From contig JAFZDJ010000093.1 in the NCBI GenBank assembly GCA_017561265.1, positions 1 to 8,400 of the forward strand: a DNA stretch of 8,400 nucleotides, in the 5' to 3' direction. Source of the stretch: Bacteroidales bacterium. GTDB taxonomy: Bacteria; Bacteroidota; Bacteroidia; Bacteroidales; UBA932. The notes under the pieces are model-generated. The model saw only the letters and a list, made by a program, of their open reading frames with translations, was not told the origin of the DNA and did no database searches. The position numbers and the translations under genes were made by a program. Of the stretch, positions 1-7,557 are shown piece by piece. The first letter of the stretch is position 1. Each line of letters begins with the position of its first letter.

Positions 1-391
1 GAAGAAGGATATGGTGCTTATTGGCCTGTTTGCAATATTGGCGATTGTAATTGCACTGATGGGAGTGTTCGGCATTGTAATGTTTGAGACTCAATACCGC
101 CGAAGCGAAATTGCAGTTCGCAAGGTATATGGAGGAACAACCATGCAGATGGTTTCAATGCTCAATAGCAGATATGTTGGCATCGTACTCATCTGTTTCA
201 TCATTGCCGCACCTGTTTCATGGATATTCTCTTCACGATGGTTGGAACAATTTGCAAACAGGATCGCAACCCCTTACTGGATATATATCGTAGCTTTAGT
301 TCTCGTCCTTGCCGTTACAGTCGCACTTGTGACTGTCCGTTCATGGAAGGCCGCGAACACTGATCCTGCGGAGGCCTTGAAGACGGAATAA
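1..391 (+). CDS. FtsX-domain ABC transporter permease, C-terminal end (5' partial)
   Basis: This is the last ~129 codons of an inner-membrane permease whose beginning lies before the window; the first whole codon is at base 2. The ATG at 11 is internal, because the frame is open to the edge and begins inside a transmembrane helix. Three hydrophobic segments are visible, at about nt 14-82, 167-230 and 269-338. A charged cytoplasmic stretch lies between the first two (ETQYRRSEIAVRKVYGG, nt 86-136). This is the normal end of an FtsX domain, with the coupling helix that contacts the ATPase. The tail NTDPAEALKTE also fits the family. The sequence before the coupling helix (GVFGIVMFETQYRR) differs clearly from the equivalent in the next genes (AIIALSSYYAQ), so it is a distant paralogue from another branch. 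The gap to the next gene is 65 bp with no clear terminator, so cotranscription is possible. Confidence 0.9.
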   Translation, partial: KKDMVLIGLFAILAIVIALMGVFGIVMFETQYRRSEIAVRKVYGGTTMQMVSMLNSRYVGIVLICFIIAAPVSWIFSSRWLEQFANRIATPYWIYIVALVLVLAVTVALVTVRSWKAANTDPAEALKTE

Positions 392-456
392 ATACCCCGA
401 ATAGCGCCAAACATTGAATTAAAACGAAAATAAGGTTACATTAATTTATATAGATT
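392..456 (+). promoter_or_regulatory. 65-bp intergenic leader before the array
   Basis: This is the only gap longer than 6 bp in the window. It is A/T-rich. It has no Shine-Dalgarno sequence at a usable distance; the nearest purine run, AAGG at 432-435, is over 20 nt from the ATG. The stretch TAATTTAT at 442-449 loosely resembles the Bacteroidetes -7 element (TAnnTTTG), and TTGA at 414-417 could be a poor -33 element, but neither match nor spacing is convincing. The last bases before the ATG (TAGATT) resemble the TTAGAT/TTAGAC spacers between the downstream genes. It may hold an internal promoter, or be only a longer spacer in a continuous operon. Confidence 0.25.
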
Positions 457-2811
457 ATGAAAAGCTACCTGAGATTCCTTAGTAGAAATAAGCTATATAC
501 TGTCGTTATGGCGGTAGGTCTTAGCGTATCGATGGCATTTGTCCTGCTTCTGGCAAATGTCGTAATTAACGACTTGAGCTATGATAGGATGATCAAGGAT
601 AAGGATAATCTTTACCTTGTCAGGACAGAGGATTCCGGATATTACAGAGCGGATCCGGAAGTGGTATTCCCTATGATTGCAGACATCACTGACTGGTGCA
701 ATTTCGTCGAGCATGATGCATATGATGGTAAGACACAATATATTCACACACCGGACGGAAGTTTCAGGCAGGACATAAATCCGATAACTGCAAGAAGCAA
801 TTATTTTGAATTTTTCGGACTGGAGGTAATCAGCGGAAATCCTTCTGAAGTCCTGGCAGTGAGAAATGCTGCCGTCGTTTCAGAATCACTCGCCAACAGC
901 ATCTGGCAGGAGAAGGATCCTGTCGGACAGACTCTGATTCTTACCGAGGCGAGGATGAAGGATGTTGAACTTGTTGTGACAGGTGTCTATAAGGATTATG
1001 AGAAGTCCACATTGGCGGACAACGGACTGGTCGTGCGATATGACTTCATAACAGAGATAGAGAACGCAAACAACCCTTCATATATTTCCAGTGCTATCAA
1101 ACCGTCAACCGTACATTTCGTACGCCTGAACGATGGAGCAGATATAGAAGCGATTGAAAAGTTTCTGGGTGAGAACAATGAAACAGACTCTTTCGCCAGT
1201 ATGAGAGTTGACACGAAGTATGAAGTTCAGCCTTACAAGGATATACATTATGACTCTAGAGTATCTGGAAAGCGTACATTGAAAAATATCGCAGACAAAG
1301 GTATTTATAGTACCTTCATGTTCGCATGTCTGATTCTTCTTGCATTTGCCGGACTCAACTACATTTCCCTCACGATGGCATTCTCTCGTTTTCGCGTAAA
1401 GGAAATGGCCACAAGACAGCTTCTGGGTACAGATAAAGGAAGTATTATAGCCAGGTGCATCACCGAAGCAGCGATGCTCGTAACAGTTTCATGGGTACTT
1501 TCCGCTGCATTAGCCTTGGCTCTACAGCCATCAGTAAGTTCTCTGCTTGAAGCGCCCATAAACATTTACAGCACTGCTGAGGAATGGATACTCAGCATAG
1601 GTCTGATAATAGTGATTTCGGTTGCTGCAGGTATGATACCGGCTTTGGCAATGCTGCGCCATAAGCCAGTAGACGTAGTCAAGGGAGAATCCCGTCACAG
1701 AGACAAGGTCATACTTGGCAAGGTCTTCATTGGAATAGAAGGAGCCTTGAGTATTGCATCTGTTGCAATAGCACTTACAATCTATGCCCAGACTTCTCAT
1801 ATGGTCAATACGCCTATGGGATATCAGACAGACGGACTGATATATGTAGATTTCGGAAGTTACAAGGAGCAGAGGTTTGAAGATGAACTTCTCGCCCAAA
1901 GTTATGTAGATACGATCGGACATCTCTATTCGGCTCCTACACGACCTTATGCGATGATGAGTTATGTAAGGCTTCAAGGCGAAGATCCTTTGTCAATTAA
2001 AGGTAATGATGGCAGTGAAGCCGCATTCAGGATGCTCGGCTTCGAAGTCATCGAGGATTACGGAACCGCGACTGTAAACCGTTTCGGAACATCCCAGAGA
2101 AGAATGTTCTGCGAAACTGCATACAGAAATCTTGAGAATCACATAAAGGATAATCAGGTCGAGGGTATGATACCGGGACAGATAGACGGAATAATCAAGG
2201 ATTTCCGCATGGGTAACGTAAAGGAGCCTGAAACTTCTGTCGGATATTATTTTACCATAAGGGAAGCACAGAAATACGACAACATACTTGTGAAAGTCCA
2301 TGGCAGCGTAGAAGAAGGCGCCAAGTCAATCAAAGAGCTATACAGCACACTTAAGCCGCAGGACCAGCAGCCTGAAGTTACACCACTGGCTGATCTCGTT
2401 GCAGACAATTACAAGGAAGAGCAGCGAATCCTGGCAATGGTAGGCGTATTTGCCCTTCTGAGCATACTTATGACCATAATGGCCATCATCGCGCTCAGCA
2501 GTTATTATGCACAGATGCAGACAAGAGATGTTGCAATCATGAAGAGTTTCGGTTGCTCACGACGCAGGATATTCGGAACGATGGTATTCGGATTCAGCTG
2601 GCCAGTACTCGCCGCATGCGCCGTCGCTGTCCCTGCAGTATGGATCTATATCCAGCATTGGCTCGAAAAGTACCCTGAGAGAATTGGCAATCATGCATGG
2701 ATATACGTATCAGCGATAGTTATCGTGCTTGTGATAGTGTCTTTAATGATATCATTCCAGGCGTATAAGCTTATGAACACCAACCCAGCTTCAGAACTGA
2801 AGAAAGAATAA
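457..2811 (+). CDS. MacB/FtsX-type ABC transporter permease with two FtsX domains (array copy 1, type A)
   Basis: 784-residue inner-membrane permease subunit of a MacB-like ABC system; it has no ATPase domain. By eye: TM1 15-37; periplasmic domain 1 about 38-282, with family motifs NYFEFFGLEVISGNP (115-129), AAVVSE (138-143), DPVGQTL (154-160), VTGVY (174-178) and KDIH (261-264); TM2 286-305; coupling helix 1 around KEMATRQLLG (315-324); TM3 334-357; TM4 377-399; TM5 423-444; periplasmic domain 2 about 445-657; TM6 658-681; coupling helix 2 around 691-700; TM7 711-733; TM8 747-767. The two halves repeat the same plan, as in a fused dimer. The second coupling helix reads DVAIMKSFG, with Met695 where its paralogues have Arg. 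The start gives the N-terminus shared by all four array genes; no Shine-Dalgarno sequence is seen. Its closest relative here is the gene at 5152. Function as a permease is secure; the substrate is unknown. Confidence 0.95.
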   Translation: MKSYLRFLSRNKLYTVVMAVGLSVSMAFVLLLANVVINDLSYDRMIKDKDNLYLVRTEDSGYYRADPEVVFPMIADITDWCNFVEHDAYDGKTQYIHTPDGSFRQDINPITARSNYFEFFGLEVISGNPSEVLAVRNAAVVSESLANSIWQEKDPVGQTLILTEARMKDVELVVTGVYKDYEKSTLADNGLVVRYDFITEIENANNPSYISSAIKPSTVHFVRLNDGADIEAIEKFLGENNETDSFASMRVDTKYEVQPYKDIHYDSRVSGKRTLKNIADKGIYSTFMFACLILLAFAGLNYISLTMAFSRFRVKEMATRQLLGTDKGSIIARCITEAAMLVTVSWVLSAALALALQPSVSSLLEAPINIYSTAEEWILSIGLIIVISVAAGMIPALAMLRHKPVDVVKGESRHRDKVILGKVFIGIEGALSIASVAIALTIYAQTSHMVNTPMGYQTDGLIYVDFGSYKEQRFEDELLAQSYVDTIGHLYSAPTRPYAMMSYVRLQGEDPLSIKGNDGSEAAFRMLGFEVIEDYGTATVNRFGTSQRRMFCETAYRNLENHIKDNQVEGMIPGQIDGIIKDFRMGNVKEPETSVGYYFTIREAQKYDNILVKVHGSVEEGAKSIKELYSTLKPQDQQPEVTPLADLVADNYKEEQRILAMVGVFALLSILMTIMAIIALSSYYAQMQTRDVAIMKSFGCSRRRIFGTMVFGFSWPVLAACAVAVPAVWIYIQHWLEKYPERIGNHAWIYVSAIVIVLVIVSLMISFQAYKLMNTNPASELKKE

Positions 2812-2871
2812 TTTGAAATGAAAAGCTACCTGAGGTTTTTATCGCGAAACAAGCTATATACTGCGATTGAG
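2779..2871 (+). repeat. Gene-junction repeat, copy 1 (end of gene 2, start of gene 3)
   Basis: This 93-bp block covers the last 10 codons and stop of gene 2, the 6-nt spacer TTTGAA, and the first 18 codons of gene 3. By hand count it matches 5113-5205 at 86 of 93 positions. The first 35 bp, ending just after the stop codon, are identical. Outside the block the two genes diverge sharply at nucleotide level. The third copy at 7465-7557 is less similar. Confidence 0.85.
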
Positions 2872-5145
2872 ATAATCGGATTGAGCATAGCACTGGGATT
2901 TATCATAATCCTCAGTGCTTATGTCATTGACGAGTTCAGTACTGACCCTCAAGTGAAGAACAAAAGCAAATTGTGGGTTTGCCATAACAAGGGTATTGCC
3001 ACGTCGTCTCAAAAGTTCGACAAGATCTTTGATGCGACACCGGAAATTCTGGATTACTGCCAGTTCACTGACTCAGAGGCGCCTATTTACATAAAAGCTA
3101 ACGATCTCAGCTATTCTGAAAAGCCTCTGTATGTAAGCAGTAATTTCTTTGAATTTATGGGATACGAGCTTGTGGCGGGTGATGCATCAACGCTTTGGCA
3201 GAATGAGAAATCAGTGGTCATTTCAGAAAGATTCGCCCACAACATGTATCCTGGGATGCATGCTGTAGGACGGACATTTACATTCACTGACAATGATGAG
3301 AACGAAGAAGCGATCTGGAACACATTCACTATAACAGGCGTATACAGAAATCCGGAGAAGAGCATGGTGATGGATTCCGACATCATCCTGAATATGAACT
3401 GTATGCCGAATATGGACACTCCAGGATTCGATATCGGAAGTGGAAATCTTCTAAGACTTGCACCAGATACTGATCGTGAGAAACTCTGTGAAAGATTATA
3501 CAAGGATGCCGCTGGAAACGGAATGGTTTTATACGAAGCCGGTCTGACTGAGCCATTGTTGCTGACCGCATTCAGCGATATGGATATCAATGTAGCAAAG
3601 CTCGGTACAAAGCCTTTCATCAATCTGACTGATAAAAAGGTCATGAAAACATTTATGATCGCCTGTCTGATAATCCTGGGATTTGCTATCCTGAACTATA
3701 TATCCTTGACAATCGCTTTCTCGCGATTCAGGAATAAGGAAATGGCAACAAGAAGGATTCTGGGAATCTCTAAAGGTTTATTGACCTTCCGCAGCTTCAT
3801 TGAATCATGCTGCTTTACGTCTATTTCATTTACAATCGGTGTAGCGTTAGCATTGACTGTCCAGAATAAAGCATCTGTCCTATTGGGTAAGGAAATCGAA
3901 ATATTCTCAAGTCCTGCTGAAATCATCTGGAGCGCCATCCTCATTATCCTGCTCTCGATAGTGACTGCACTGGTTCCTGCATTCATTTCTTCGAAAGTCA
4001 AGCCTATCAGCATAATAAAAGGAGAGGAAAGGTACAAGGACAAGATGATATTGGGCAAGAGTTTCATCTTTATTCAGGCCTTTGTGAGCATGGTATGCAT
4101 TTGCACTGCATCTGCATATTGGCTGCAGACCAGAAAGATGCTTGATACACCGCTCGGATACCGTACGGAGAATGTTATAAGCATCAGAGGTATACAACAT
4201 CAGATACCGGTAACTCTTGAGTCCTTGCCTTTCATCAAGAGGGTGGGAAGATCGATGTATACCCCAATAGATGGCGCTGCAATGAAAACAAGCCGAAAGC
4301 TGGCTGATGAAACATTGACCTTCAATGTCACAATTTGCGACAGCTCTGCCCTATCGGTTTTGGGTATAGAGATGACTGAAATATTCAAAAGCGAAAGAGT
4401 GGGTTCTAAGGTATACGTGACTGAAAGCAGCGCACAGTGGATGAGAAATCTATGCTCGGCAAAAGGTATATCTGAAGATCATATCAAGGATATCTGTGAC
4501 GGTGTCATAAGTGAAATGCGTTTCGGTAACCACACTACTGCTACCGAAGGCATTACGGCTATTATTGTTCAGGAAAACAAAAGGATGTCAAATTACATTG
4601 TCGAAGTGGAAGGAGATGTGCAGGATGCAAAACGCAAAATAAAGGAATATCTGTACAATATAGACACAAGACCATATTTTCATGGATATCAAGTCCGTTT
4701 CTCGCCTGAAATCAAGACAATGAAAGAACTTGTAGAAGATAGTTATCATAAGGAAAAGGATAGTATAATATTAATCGGTATATTCGCCCTGCTCTGCATG
4801 ATACTCACAGCAATAGCAATCATTGCCTTAAGCGGCCATTACGCTCAGTTGAACAGGCACGACACAGCTGTGAGGAAGGTGTTCGGCATATCACGCAGAA
4901 AGGTGTTCTGGATGACATTCTGGGGATTTGCCGCACCAGTTTTGGCAGGAGCTGTCGTAGCTATTCCGTTGGCATATTTATATATCGGGACCTGGTTGAC
5001 CAAATACCCTGTAAGAATTGAAAATACAACCTTGATATACATTACATCACTTGCAATTATTGTAGCAGTGGTAATAGTCTCCATCAGCACTCAGGCAGCT
5101 AGCCTCATGCGTACCAACCCAGCTTCAGAACTGAAGAAAGAATAA
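2818..5145 (+). CDS. MacB/FtsX-type ABC transporter permease with two FtsX domains (array copy 2, type B)
   Basis: 775-residue inner-membrane permease, 6 nt after the preceding stop. By eye: TM1 16-37; periplasmic domain 1 about 38-277, with NFFEFMGYELVAGDA (109-123), SVVISE (132-137) and ITGVY (172-176); TM2 279-300; coupling helix 1 around KEMATRRILG (307-316); TM3 328-348; TM4 368-390; TM5 414-436; periplasmic domain 2 about 437-648; TM6 650-672; coupling helix 2 around DTAVRKVFG (682-690); TM7 701-723; TM8 739-760. It differs from the flanking type A genes in several ways: C55 besides the shared C81, a longer loop before ITGVY, no recognisable DIH motif before TM2, and far more cysteines (including C195, C224, C507, C546 and C560 on the periplasmic side). 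Over TM2 to TM3 it matches gene 2 at 36 of 61 residues, against 50 of 61 between genes 2 and 4. The start is fixed by the shared N-terminus. Probably cotranscribed with its neighbours; substrate unknown. Confidence 0.95.
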   Translation: MKSYLRFLSRNKLYTAIEIIGLSIALGFIIILSAYVIDEFSTDPQVKNKSKLWVCHNKGIATSSQKFDKIFDATPEILDYCQFTDSEAPIYIKANDLSYSEKPLYVSSNFFEFMGYELVAGDASTLWQNEKSVVISERFAHNMYPGMHAVGRTFTFTDNDENEEAIWNTFTITGVYRNPEKSMVMDSDIILNMNCMPNMDTPGFDIGSGNLLRLAPDTDREKLCERLYKDAAGNGMVLYEAGLTEPLLLTAFSDMDINVAKLGTKPFINLTDKKVMKTFMIACLIILGFAILNYISLTIAFSRFRNKEMATRRILGISKGLLTFRSFIESCCFTSISFTIGVALALTVQNKASVLLGKEIEIFSSPAEIIWSAILIILLSIVTALVPAFISSKVKPISIIKGEERYKDKMILGKSFIFIQAFVSMVCICTASAYWLQTRKMLDTPLGYRTENVISIRGIQHQIPVTLESLPFIKRVGRSMYTPIDGAAMKTSRKLADETLTFNVTICDSSALSVLGIEMTEIFKSERVGSKVYVTESSAQWMRNLCSAKGISEDHIKDICDGVISEMRFGNHTTATEGITAIIVQENKRMSNYIVEVEGDVQDAKRKIKEYLYNIDTRPYFHGYQVRFSPEIKTMKELVEDSYHKEKDSIILIGIFALLCMILTAIAIIALSGHYAQLNRHDTAVRKVFGISRRKVFWMTFWGFAAPVLAGAVVAIPLAYLYIGTWLTKYPVRIENTTLIYITSLAIIVAVVIVSISTQAASLMRTNPASELKKE

Positions 5146-5205
5146 TTAGATATGAAAAGCTACCTTAGATTTTTATCACGAAACAAGCTATACACTGCCA
5201 TTGAG
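5113..5205 (+). repeat. Gene-junction repeat, copy 2 (end of gene 3, start of gene 4)
   Basis: This 93-bp block is equivalent to 2779-2871: last 10 codons and stop of gene 3, spacer TTAGAT, and first 18 codons of gene 4. It has seven mismatches to copy 1, two of them in the spacer. Its start-side half is also close to copy 3: the stretches ATTTTTATCACG and ATTGAGGTGGTGGGA (the latter running past the block) occur in both gene 4 and gene 5. Confidence 0.85.
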
Positions 5206-7497
5206 GTGGTGGGACTGAGTGTTGCTTTAGCTTTTGTTATACTTCTTGGCAATGTCGTCCTCGACGATCTGAGTTGTAACAATAAGATTAAAAACACAAA
5301 GAATATACATCTCGTATTGCCTGACGACTCAAGTTTTTACAGACCTGATCCTGAAGTCGTATTTCCACAGGTTCCCGAGATAGAAGACTGGTGCAACGCC
5401 ATCATCCACACTGCATACGACGGAAAGACCCAATATATCGAGACTATCTCCGGAGAGCAGAAGATGGACATAACACCTGTCCTTATACGCGGAAACTATT
5501 TTGATTTCTTCGGAATCGAACTCAAATATGGTGATCCTAAGTCTGTCATGAATCTGCAGAATGCTGCGGTCATCTCAGAAGAGGTAGCAAACATCATGTT
5601 TCCAGGCCAGGATCCAATCGGACAGACGCTGATCATAAACGAACATCGTCTGAAAGATGTGCAGCTCACAGTTACCGGTGTATATGCCGATATGGGCAAG
5701 ACCACACTTCAAGACAGAGGAATGTTCTTGAATCTAAAGTATATCAACGATATAGACAACACGATGTATCCTCCGCACATAAAGATGCATTTAGGTCGCC
5801 CTCAGTCCGTCCATTATGTGAAACTATCCGAAGGTGCAGATGCTGACAAGATTGGAAGATTCCTGCTTGAAAACAATGATACTGACCCTGATAAGAAGTA
5901 TGCCAGATACACGAAGATCGACTTGATTCCGTTCAAGGACATTCATCACACATTCGATCTGTCGGGATCACATTTTGACAATATCACTAATGTGAACATG
6001 TACCACACCTTCATGTTTGCATGCCTGATATTGTTGGTGTTTGCAGGTCTCAACTACGTCTCCCTGACGATGGCATTCTCAAGGTTCAGAGTAAAGGAGA
6101 TGGCTACAAGGCAGCTGCTCGGCACAACAAAAGGTGGTATCTACACCAAATGCATATCAGAGGCTGCAGTTCTGGTAACTCTTTCATTCACACTCGCTCT
6201 GGCACTTGCTTTTGCCCTGAAGAACATCGTTGGAGAACTCCTGGGAAGCCATATAGTCCTCTTCAACACATCAGCGATGTGGGTATTCGTGATAGCAGTA
6301 GTCCTGATCCTGTCTCTCGCAGCAGGTCTTGTGCCTGCAATGATGATGTCGAGCTATAAACCTATCGAAGTCATAAAAGGAGACGCACGAAAGAACGACA
6401 AACTGACACTTGGAAAGATCTTCATAGGACTTGAGGGTCTGCTCAGCATAGCTGCAATAGCAGTGACTCTGGCCATATACGCTCAGACAAGACATATGAT
6501 AGACACTCCTATGGGGTATGAGACCGACAATATCATATTCGTGGATTTTGTCACTAATGACGATAACAGATTCAAAGACGAACTTCTGTCTGAAAGTTAT
6601 GTTGAACGTATAGGTGATTTGGTTGCACCGCCTACAGATTATGGTACGATGACTTTCCTTTCAAACGAGCATCTGATGCACGTCCTGAGCGGAAACTCCG
6701 AAGCAATGGAAATACTCGGAATTGAGATTCTTGAAGACTACGGAACATCCACTACGATGAGCACAGGTTCTGTGAGAAAGAGTTTTATTTGCAAGAGTTC
6801 GTACGAACGTCTGAAGCCGCATATTGATAGCGGAAAGATTAAAATGAATGTCACCTGGTCATTAGATGGCATAATTTCAGACTTCAAGTCAATGACAATC
6901 AAAGAATATGATCCGGAAACAATACAAGGTCTCCTGATACAGTCTGAAACCGACTCGTATTTATATGGTTTACTTGTAAAGGTGAACGGCAGCGAAAAGG
7001 AAGCTCTCGCAAAGATTCGCGATTTCTACAAAGTGCGCAAGACTGCTGAGAATATGCCTAAGATCAGCACTCTGAACTCTCTTGTTGAAGAAAAATTCAA
7101 GGATGAACAAAAGGTGTTTGCAATGATATGTGTCTTTGCCCTGCTCAGCATCCTGATAACCATAATGGCAATCATCGCTTTGAGTTCATACTCGGCTCAG
7201 CTTGGCACTCTTGACACGGCTATCCGAAAGGTTTTCGGTAGCTCGAATGCCGAGGTTTTCTGGAAGATGGTCATGGGATTTGTGGCCCCTGTATTGGTTT
7301 CAACCATTGCAGCTGTTCCAATTGCACACTCATACATCAACTACTGGCTCTCTAAATATCCAGTTAGAGTAGATGATACACTTTGGATATATATTACTTC
7401 AGTGATCATTGTTGTTGCTGTAGTCATTGCCTCCATCTCGATACACGCAGTACGCCTTACACGCACAAACCCTGCTGAAGCATTAAAGAAAGAATAA
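5152..7497 (+). CDS. MacB/FtsX-type ABC transporter permease with two FtsX domains (array copy 3, type A)
   Basis: 781-residue permease and near relative of the gene at 457. By eye: TM1 16-37; periplasmic domain 1 about 38-283, with NYFDFFGIELKYGDP (115-129), AAVISE (138-143), DPIGQTL (154-160), VTGVY (174-178) and KDIH (262-265); TM2 286-305; coupling helix 1 around KEMATRQLLG (315-324); TM3 332-356; TM4 375-398; TM5 421-443; periplasmic domain 2 about 444-650; TM6 654-677; coupling helix 2 around DTAIRKVFG (688-696); TM7 707-727; TM8 745-765. Features shared with gene 2 but not gene 3 include DPEVVFP (66-72), DWCN (79-82), AYDGKTQYI (88-96), GLNYVSLTMAF, and a single cysteine in periplasmic domain 2 (C547 here, C552 there). 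After coupling helix 2 it has SSNAEVF where genes 2 and 3 have basic SRRR/SRRK. It begins 6 nt after the previous stop with no Shine-Dalgarno sequence. Substrate unknown. Confidence 0.95.
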   Translation: MKSYLRFLSRNKLYTAIEVVGLSVALAFVILLGNVVLDDLSCNNKIKNTKNIHLVLPDDSSFYRPDPEVVFPQVPEIEDWCNAIIHTAYDGKTQYIETISGEQKMDITPVLIRGNYFDFFGIELKYGDPKSVMNLQNAAVISEEVANIMFPGQDPIGQTLIINEHRLKDVQLTVTGVYADMGKTTLQDRGMFLNLKYINDIDNTMYPPHIKMHLGRPQSVHYVKLSEGADADKIGRFLLENNDTDPDKKYARYTKIDLIPFKDIHHTFDLSGSHFDNITNVNMYHTFMFACLILLVFAGLNYVSLTMAFSRFRVKEMATRQLLGTTKGGIYTKCISEAAVLVTLSFTLALALAFALKNIVGELLGSHIVLFNTSAMWVFVIAVVLILSLAAGLVPAMMMSSYKPIEVIKGDARKNDKLTLGKIFIGLEGLLSIAAIAVTLAIYAQTRHMIDTPMGYETDNIIFVDFVTNDDNRFKDELLSESYVERIGDLVAPPTDYGTMTFLSNEHLMHVLSGNSEAMEILGIEILEDYGTSTTMSTGSVRKSFICKSSYERLKPHIDSGKIKMNVTWSLDGIISDFKSMTIKEYDPETIQGLLIQSETDSYLYGLLVKVNGSEKEALAKIRDFYKVRKTAENMPKISTLNSLVEEKFKDEQKVFAMICVFALLSILITIMAIIALSSYSAQLGTLDTAIRKVFGSSNAEVFWKMVMGFVAPVLVSTIAAVPIAHSYINYWLSKYPVRVDDTLWIYITSVIIVVAVVIASISIHAVRLTRTNPAEALKKE

Positions 7498-7557
7498 TTA
7501 GACATGAAGAGTTACCTGAGATTTTTATCACGCAATAAGCTTTACACCATCATTGAG
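7465..7557 (+). repeat. Gene-junction repeat, copy 3 (end of gene 4, start of gene 5)
   Basis: This is the codon-aligned equivalent of the other two junction blocks: last 10 codons and stop of gene 4, spacer TTAGAC, and first 18 codons of gene 5. The run AAGAAAGAATAATTAGA across the stop and spacer matches copy 2 exactly. The upstream coding part is more diverged (PAEALKKE in place of PASELKKE). Changes after the ATG are almost all synonymous. Confidence 0.7.

Noticed and set aside
11..391. A small 126-residue membrane protein starting at ATG 11
   Set aside because: The frame is open upstream to the window edge, and the sequence matches the C-terminal part of an FtsX domain, so this is a truncated view of a larger gene.
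417..446. AATTAA and TTAATT inverted repeat in the gap before gene 2
   Set aside because: A 6-bp all-A/T stem with an 18-nt loop and no T-tract is too weak for a terminator, and such pairs are expected by chance in A/T-rich sequence.
1531..1977. 148-codon open frame on the - strand inside gene 2
   Set aside because: It overlaps TM4 to periplasmic domain 2 of a well-supported permease. Its product is rich in Tyr, His, Cys and Ser with no domain, typical of a shadow frame.
3111..3644. 177-codon open frame on the - strand inside gene 3
   Set aside because: It lies antisense to a complete gene with clear family motifs. Its translation shows no recognisable domain, and it is a chance reading of the complementary strand.
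6021..6359. 112-codon open frame on the + strand in another frame of gene 4
   Set aside because: It lies wholly within the TM2-TM4 part of gene 4, and its low-complexity product has no family features.
457..7497. Assignment to cell-division FtsX, LolC/LolE or MacB itself
   Set aside because: FtsX is about 300 residues, LolC/E about 400 with one FtsX domain, and MacB carries an N-terminal ATPase. These proteins have about 780 residues, two FtsX domains and no ATPase, so no gene symbol is given.
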